Positions 59,817 to 64,000 of a DNA stretch of 64,000 bases are shown here, piece after piece. The stretch spans positions 62,001 through 126,000 of the forward strand of contig NZ_SSXX01000005.1 of NCBI RefSeq assembly GCF_009469615.1, written 5' to 3'. The stretch comes from Dechloromonas sp. H13. Lineage in GTDB: Bacteria; Pseudomonadota; Gammaproteobacteria; Burkholderiales; Rhodocyclaceae. The notes beneath the pieces are model-generated. The model saw only the letters and a program-made list of their open reading frames with translations. It made no database searches and was not told the origin of the DNA. Each line of letters starts with the position of its first letter. The stretch's first letter is position 1. The translations under genes and the position numbers were made by a program.

Positions 59817-60587
59817 ATGAATCCGAGCGAACCGCGCCATACCGCCCTCAAACCCGATGCCCGCCTCGACGCCTATTTTTCCGGCGAGGACGAGCGGCGG
59901 CGCGTCACCCGCGAGTTGTTCGACCAGGCGGCCGCCGGCTACGACGAGGCCGAGCGCATCACCGGCTTCGGCACCGGGCCGCGCTATCGGCGTGAGGTGC
60001 TGCAGCGCAACGGCCTCGGCGCCGGCATGCACCTGCTCGACGTGGCCGCCGGCACCGGCCTGGTGACGGTTGCCGCGGTGGAACTGGTCGGCCCGCAGGG
60101 CCGGGTGCTGGCCCTCGACCCCTCGCCCGGCATGCTCGCCGAGCTGCGCCGGAAGGTCGATGTCGAGACCATCGAAGGCTATGCCGAGGCGATCCCGCTG
60201 CCCGACGCTCATGTCGATTTCATCTCGATGGGCTACGCGCTGCGCCACGTCGGCGACCTCGATCGCGCCTTCGCCGAGTACCTGCGCGTGCTGCGGCCCG
60301 GTGGCCGGGTCTGCCTGATGGAAATCAGCCGCCCGCGGAACCGGTTCGGCCAGTGGCTGCTGGCCGCCTATCTCGGCCACGTCGTGCCGCTGCTCTCGCG
60401 GCTCGGCCGCAGCCGGGCCGACGTCGGCCGCCTGTGGGCCTATTACGGCGACACCGTCGCCGCCGCCGTTGACCCGGCGCTGGTACTCGCCGCCCTGCGC
60501 CAGGCTGGCTTCGAGGATGTCCACTGTACGGTCACCTTCGGCATCTTCCGCGAATATCTCGGGCGCAAGGCCGACCGGGTTTCATGA
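59817..60587 (+). CDS. UbiE-like class I SAM methyltransferase
   Basis: 256 residues from ATG 59817. Motif I LLDVAAGTGLVTVAA, motif II region YAEAIPLPDAHVDFISMGYALRH (split), and LRPGGRVCLMEIS. The fold is that of UbiE/COQ5. In this context it may modify the aryl ring of the polyene rather than quinones, because the neighbours are pigment genes; that is inference. ATGA overlap with the antiporter gene. Confidence 0.82.
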   Translation: MNPSEPRHTALKPDARLDAYFSGEDERRRVTRELFDQAAAGYDEAERITGFGTGPRYRREVLQRNGLGAGMHLLDVAAGTGLVTVAAVELVGPQGRVLALDPSPGMLAELRRKVDVETIEGYAEAIPLPDAHVDFISMGYALRHVGDLDRAFAEYLRVLRPGGRVCLMEISRPRNRFGQWLLAAYLGHVVPLLSRLGRSRADVGRLWAYYGDTVAAAVDPALVLAALRQAGFEDVHCTVTFGIFREYLGRKADRVS

Positions 60588-61783
60588 ACACCACCGAAGT
60601 CTTCCTGATCGCGATGACGATCATCTTCTCCGCGCCCTGGCTGATCTGGCGCGTCGCGCAGACCGACTACTGGGCGCCGCTGGTCGTCGTCCAGATCATT
60701 ACCGGCATCCTGCTCGGACCCGGCATCCTCGGCCGCTTCCTGCCCGATTACTACGCCTTCGTATTCACGCCGGCCGTCGTCCAGGCGCTGAACGGCATCG
60801 CCTGGTGGGCGGTGATGCTGTTCGTCATGATCGCCGGCATCGAACTCGACCTCAGGAAGGCCTGGGAACACCGCCGCGAGAGCACCATTACCGCCGGACT
60901 GGCGCTCGGCACGCCGCTGCTCTTCGGCTGCCTGGCCGCCGCCGGCCTGCTCATGTACGACGGCTGGATGGGGCCGCAGGCACGCACCTGGCAATTCGTG
61001 CTCGGCGTCGGCATGGCCTGCGCCGTCACCGCCCTGCCCATCCTGATCCTGCTCATGGAAAAGCTGGACATCCTGCGCCAGCCGATCGGCCAGCGCATCC
61101 TGCGCTACGCCAGCCTCGACGACATCGCGATCTGGGGCGTCCTGGCGTTGATCCTGATGGACTGGCAGCGGGTCGGCAAGCAGGCTGCCTTCCTGCTCGC
61201 CTTCGCCATCGCCGCCTGGGGCTTCCGCCGGCTGATGCAGCGTCTGGCCGAGCGCGACCGCTGGTACGTCGCGCTGATCTGGCTCGCCGTCTGCGCCTTC
61301 GGCGCCGACTGGGCCGGCCTGCATTTCATGGTCGGCGCCTTCCTCGCCGGCGCCGTCATCGAGGCCGACTGGTTCGACCAGGCACGCATGGACCAGCTGC
61401 GCCACCACGTGCTGCTGGTCATGATGCCGGTCTTCTTCCTGAGCACCGGCCTGCGCACCAACTGGGGGGTCGGCGGCGTCGCGGTGTTCTTCGCCGCCGC
61501 CCTGCTGCTGGTCGCCGCGGTCGCCGGCAAGCTGATCGGCGTGCGCTTTGCCGGCCGCCTGCTCGGCTGGACGCCGGGCGAGGCGAGCGTCATCGGCTGG
61601 CTGCTGCAGACCAAGGCGCTGATCATGATCATTTTCGCCAACATCCTGCTCGACAAGCAGATCATCACTCCCGAAGCCTTCACCGCGTTGCTGCTGATGG
61701 CGGTCGCCAGCACCATGCTCACCGTGCCGCTGGTCGCGCCGCAACTGGCGCGGCTGCAGGCATTGATCCGGCGCTCCGCCTGA
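60584..61783 (+). CDS. CPA2-type cation:proton antiporter
   Basis: 399 residues, about 12 membrane segments. It contains FVMIAGIELDLRKAWEH, YASLDDIAIWGVLAL and HFMVGAFLAGAVIE, typical of the Na+/H+ exchanger (Kef/GerN-like) family. No cytoplasmic RCK domain. Ion specificity is unknown. Coupled to the methyltransferase gene. Confidence 0.85.
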   Translation: MNTTEVFLIAMTIIFSAPWLIWRVAQTDYWAPLVVVQIITGILLGPGILGRFLPDYYAFVFTPAVVQALNGIAWWAVMLFVMIAGIELDLRKAWEHRRESTITAGLALGTPLLFGCLAAAGLLMYDGWMGPQARTWQFVLGVGMACAVTALPILILLMEKLDILRQPIGQRILRYASLDDIAIWGVLALILMDWQRVGKQAAFLLAFAIAAWGFRRLMQRLAERDRWYVALIWLAVCAFGADWAGLHFMVGAFLAGAVIEADWFDQARMDQLRHHVLLVMMPVFFLSTGLRTNWGVGGVAVFFAAALLLVAAVAGKLIGVRFAGRLLGWTPGEASVIGWLLQTKALIMIIFANILLDKQIITPEAFTALLLMAVASTMLTVPLVAPQLARLQALIRRSA

Positions 61784-61792
61784 GGAAAGACC

Positions 61793-62122
61793 ATGACCTA
61801 CATCCCGACTTATGCGGTCGACGCCCCGGAACGGGCAGAAATCGACGCCCTCCCCGGTTCCCTGCTGCTCGAATTCGGCGTCGACTGGTGCCCGCACTGC
61901 CAGGGTGCGCAGCCGGCCATCGAAGCGGCCCTGCGCGACTATCCCGACCTGCGCCACGTCAAGGTCGAAGACGGACCCGGCCGCCCGCTGGGGCGCTCGT
62001 TTCGCGTCAAGCTGTGGCCGACGCTGATTCTGCTGCACGACGGGCGGGAAGTCGCCCGCGTGGTCAGGCCGACCGATGTTTCCGAAGTCAGCGAGATCCT
62101 GTCGACTATTGCGGCCTGCTAA
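61793..62122 (+). CDS. Thioredoxin-family protein
   Basis: 109 residues with the redox site DWCPHCQG (CPHC, as in DsbA rather than the CGPC of thioredoxin) and the cis-Pro region KLWPTLILLHDG. No signal peptide is visible, so cytosolic. Ten bases after the antiporter stop; possibly the last gene of the same operon. Its client is unknown. Confidence 0.85.
   Translation: MTYIPTYAVDAPERAEIDALPGSLLLEFGVDWCPHCQGAQPAIEAALRDYPDLRHVKVEDGPGRPLGRSFRVKLWPTLILLHDGREVARVVRPTDVSEVSEILSTIAAC
61814..61842 (+). repeat. GCGGTCGAC element at start of thioredoxin gene
   Basis: Core at 61814-61822, tracts GGAA (61828-61831) and AGAAAT (61837-61842). Read Ala-Val-Asp in the first residues. Confidence 0.7.
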
Positions 62123-62125
62123 GCG

Positions 62126-62548
62126 CTAGACGCCGGTCTGGCGCCGTGCCTTGACGCGGGCAATTTCGTCGAGCTGGAAGCGCAGCGCGGTGATCGCGTC
62201 GCGTTCGGCATCGTCGAGCTGCTCCAGCTTGACATGCTTGATCAGCACCGCCAGCGCGTCGCCGATGCGCCCGAGCTGCTTGCCGTAACTGCCGACCTCG
62301 TCGAGCACTTCCTGCTCCAGATCGGGGTCGCTGCTGCGGCCGAGGTTGATATTGACCAGGCCAACCTGACTGCTGGCCGACCCGAAGGTCCAGCTCCACG
62401 GATTGATCGCCTGCGTGACGTCGCCGGAGAGCGGCAGACGACCGGTCTGCCACGCGGTGAACGGGTTCTGCAGATAGCTCGACCAGGACAGCCAGGGGTT
62501 TGCGGGCGGCTGCGCCGGCGAGGCAAGGCGCGGGACGAAATTCGGCAT
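62126..62548 (-). CDS. Unrecognised 140-residue protein
   Basis: I do not recognise this protein. From ATG 62548 (GGAGATC upstream), the N-terminal half is rich in Trp/Pro/Ser (MPNFVPRLASPAQPP, then WLSWSSYLQNPF). The C-terminal half is an amphipathic, probably coiled-coil helix rich in Leu, Asp and Lys. No signal peptide or cysteines. It is convergent with the thioredoxin gene and upstream of nothing obvious. The phasin-like layout is only a resemblance. Confidence 0.5.
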   Translation of the reverse strand: MPNFVPRLASPAQPPANPWLSWSSYLQNPFTAWQTGRLPLSGDVTQAINPWSWTFGSASSQVGLVNINLGRSSDPDLEQEVLDEVGSYGKQLGRIGDALAVLIKHVKLEQLDDAERDAITALRFQLDEIARVKARRQTGV

Positions 62549-62641
62549 GGCGGATCTCCTTTGTAAAAGGTTCGCTGCAGATCTTCTGGCAACCCGCCGG
62601 CGCATGCAAGATGAATGATGCGACGCCGGCCGCAGCCAGCC

Positions 62642-63364
62642 TCAGATCATTCCGCCGTTGATCGAGATCACCTGCCCGGAAATGTAGGCCGCCTGCTCGG
62701 AGGTAAGGAAGGCGACGAGGTCGGCGACTTCCTCCGGCGTACCGGCACGCTGCATCGGCACCAGCCGCTTGATCGCCTCGGCGTCGAAGGTGTCCTCGCT
62801 CATCCCGGTGGCGATGATGCCGGGCGCCACGGCGTTGACCGTGACGCCGCGGCTGGCCAGTTCGAGCGCCAGCGACTTGCTGGCGGCGTGCAGGGCGCCC
62901 TTGGCCGCCGAGTAATTGACCTGGCCGCGATTGCCGGCGACGGCGGCGACAGACGAGATATTGACGATGCGCCCCCAGCGGGTGCGGAGCATCGGCAGGG
63001 TCAACGGCTGCGTGACGTTGAAAAAGCCGTTCAGCGAAACGTCGACCACGGCATGCCACTGTTCGGCCGACATGCCGGGAAATACCGCGTCGGCGTGGAT
63101 GCCGGCGTTATTGACGAGAATCTGGATGGGGCCGGCTTCGAGCAGCCGTTCCAGCGCGGCGGCCGTCGCCGCGCGCTCGGTGACGTCGAAGGCGACCGCC
63201 TCGGCACTGCCGCCACTGGCAAGGATGTCGGCGACGACCGCCGCCGCCCTGTCCTGGCTGCGGTTGGCATGGACGATGACGTGGTGGCCGGCGGCAGCCA
63301 GGCGGCGGCAGATCGCTGCGCCGATGTCGCCGCTGCCGCCGGTGACGAGGGCGCGTTTCATCAT
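62642..63364 (-). CDS. 3-oxoacyl-ACP reductase (FabG-like, aryl-polyene type)
   Basis: About 240 residues. SDR features: ALVTGGSGDIGAAICRRLA, NNAG, the Ser/Tyr/Lys triad in NISSVAAVAGNRGQVNYSAAKG, and the C-terminal GQVISINGGMI. It reduces beta-ketoacyl-ACP; next to a hotdog dehydratase and a pigment cluster it is most likely the ApeQ-type ketoreductase. Two adjacent ATG codons (63364, 63361); the first overlaps the dehydratase stop. Confidence 0.88.
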   Translation of the reverse strand: MMKRALVTGGSGDIGAAICRRLAAAGHHVIVHANRSQDRAAAVVADILASGGSAEAVAFDVTERAATAAALERLLEAGPIQILVNNAGIHADAVFPGMSAEQWHAVVDVSLNGFFNVTQPLTLPMLRTRWGRIVNISSVAAVAGNRGQVNYSAAKGALHAASKSLALELASRGVTVNAVAPGIIATGMSEDTFDAEAIKRLVPMQRAGTPEEVADLVAFLTSEQAAYISGQVISINGGMI

Positions 63365-63807
63365 TGGTTTTCCTTTCCGGCCGCGGCGTCGAGGATGACG
63401 GCGGCACGTCCTTCGAGCAGACAGCGGCCGGCGTGGCTTAACGCAAACTGGTAAAGGACGTGGTTGCCGTCGCCGGACAGGCGCTCGGCGGTGATGGTCA
63501 GTTCGCCCGCCAGGTCGTCGAGGCGGGCGACATGCAGCTGCACGCCGCGCACGCTGGCCAGGTAGCCCTGGCGCGGCGGTTCGTCGGCGGCGGCGAGCAG
63601 CGCGCCGTGCACGGCCATCGCCTGGGCGGCGTATTCGATGCCGGCCACCGCGCCGAGCCGGCCGTCGGCGCGCAGCGGGTTGGCCGGATCGGCATGGCTG
63701 ACAGCGCGGCAGGAAATCGCCGTTTCCGACCAGTCGACCACGGCGTCGAGCAGGCACATGGCGCCCTGGTGCGGAATGCGGGCGGCGATCCCGGCGTGGT
63801 CTAGCAT
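63361..63807 (-). CDS. 3-hydroxyacyl-ACP dehydratase, hotdog fold (ApeP-like)
   Basis: 148 residues beginning IAARIPHQGAMCLLDAVVDW, the FabZ/ApeP-type PHQxxMxLLD pattern with the catalytic His. A helix with AGIEYAAQAMAVHG carries the catalytic acidic residue. It dehydrates 3-hydroxyacyl-ACP to build the conjugated polyene. Four-base overlap with fabG-like gene and with the upstream partial gene. Confidence 0.85.
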   Translation of the reverse strand: MLDHAGIAARIPHQGAMCLLDAVVDWSETAISCRAVSHADPANPLRADGRLGAVAGIEYAAQAMAVHGALLAAADEPPRQGYLASVRGVQLHVARLDDLAGELTITAERLSGDGNHVLYQFALSHAGRCLLEGRAAVILDAAAGKENQ

Positions 63808-64000
63808 GCCTGCAGGTCGACCTTGAGCTGCAGCGGCGGCAGGTAGTCGAGGCTGACGCAGCCCGATTCGCCGCGGGCGAGCAGGTCCAGAAGCGGCAGG
63901 CCACGCAGCGCCGGGATGGTGGCGCGCAGGGTTTCCAGCACCGGGTCGGCCAGCGTGGCCGGTGCGCTTTCGTCGAGGTGGATGGTGATGTGCGCCAGCG
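63801..64000 (-). CDS. Partial unrecognised protein upstream of dehydratase
   Basis: Only the last 66 residues or so are visible, ending LPPLQLKVDLQAC with a TAG stop that overlaps the dehydratase start. By position in aryl-polyene clusters a ketosynthase would be expected, but the usual C-terminal GFGG-N motif of ketosynthases is not present in the visible part. It could be another cluster protein; no firm identification. Confidence 0.4.
   Translation of the reverse strand, partial: LAHITIHLDESAPATLADPVLETLRATIPALRGLPLLDLLARGESGCVSLDYLPPLQLKVDLQAC

Overview
The window is about 64 kb of GC-rich (roughly two-thirds G+C) chromosomal DNA. It comes from a betaproteobacterium, most likely Rhodocyclales (Dechloromonas/Azonexus-like). 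This rests on gene order (rsmB-DUF4390-ntrY-ntrX-trkA-trkH, hemE-priA, gyrB-dnaN-dnaA | rpmH-rnpA-yidD-yidC-mnmE), the acidithiobacillus-type gshA, and the protein sequences; no species call is made. It is a replication-origin region: dnaA, dnaN and gyrB run leftward from about 50.4 kb, and rpmH, rnpA, yidD, yidC and mnmE run rightward. Four parS-type palindromes are scattered over 13-48 kb.

Layout. 0-14.3 kb: partial TorF-like porin, ubiK, comM, a Bcr-type MFS exporter, rhodanese, BamE-like lipoprotein, an SAH riboswitch driving metH, murB, amidase, cytochrome c, DUF1840, a methyltransferase-like protein, ROK kinase, MOSC protein and an MFS transporter. 14.3-25.9 kb (leftward): priA, a DnaA-box-rich A/T island, hemE, Trk potassium uptake genes, the NtrYX two-component system, DUF4390 and rsmB. 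25.9-37.2 kb: S1/P1 nuclease, speD, htpX, fmt, def, LysM protein, dprA, topoisomerase III, an orphan ABC binding protein, oxyR and rsuA. 37.2-45 kb: SRPBCC protein, ABC-F ATPase, gshA-gshB-apbE-sirtuin, dtd, and a low-GC Mrr restriction endonuclease. 45-54.3 kb: the origin block. 54.3-64 kb: TauE/SafE transporter, lipoprotein, then the edge of an aryl-polyene (xanthomonadin-like) pigment cluster with flavin halogenase, chorismatase, acyltransferase, glycosyltransferase, methyltransferase, antiporter, thioredoxin, ketoreductase and dehydratase.

The most striking signal is not a gene. A 29-bp dispersed element, GCGGTCGAC followed by two A/T tracts one helical turn apart, occurs at least 27 times by exact 9-mer core. 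It lies in both orientations, in most coding phases and between genes. A rough hand estimate predicts under two copies by chance. Its architecture closely parallels the Pasteurellaceae DNA uptake signal sequence, and the window also encodes the transformation proteins DprA and ComM. I propose a previously undescribed uptake-sequence-like system. Other points worth following are a DnaA-box island upstream of priA, terminators embedded inside rnpA and speD, a NtrX whose AAA+ domain has lost its ATPase and sigma-54 motifs, and the single low-GC mrr gene beside gyrB.
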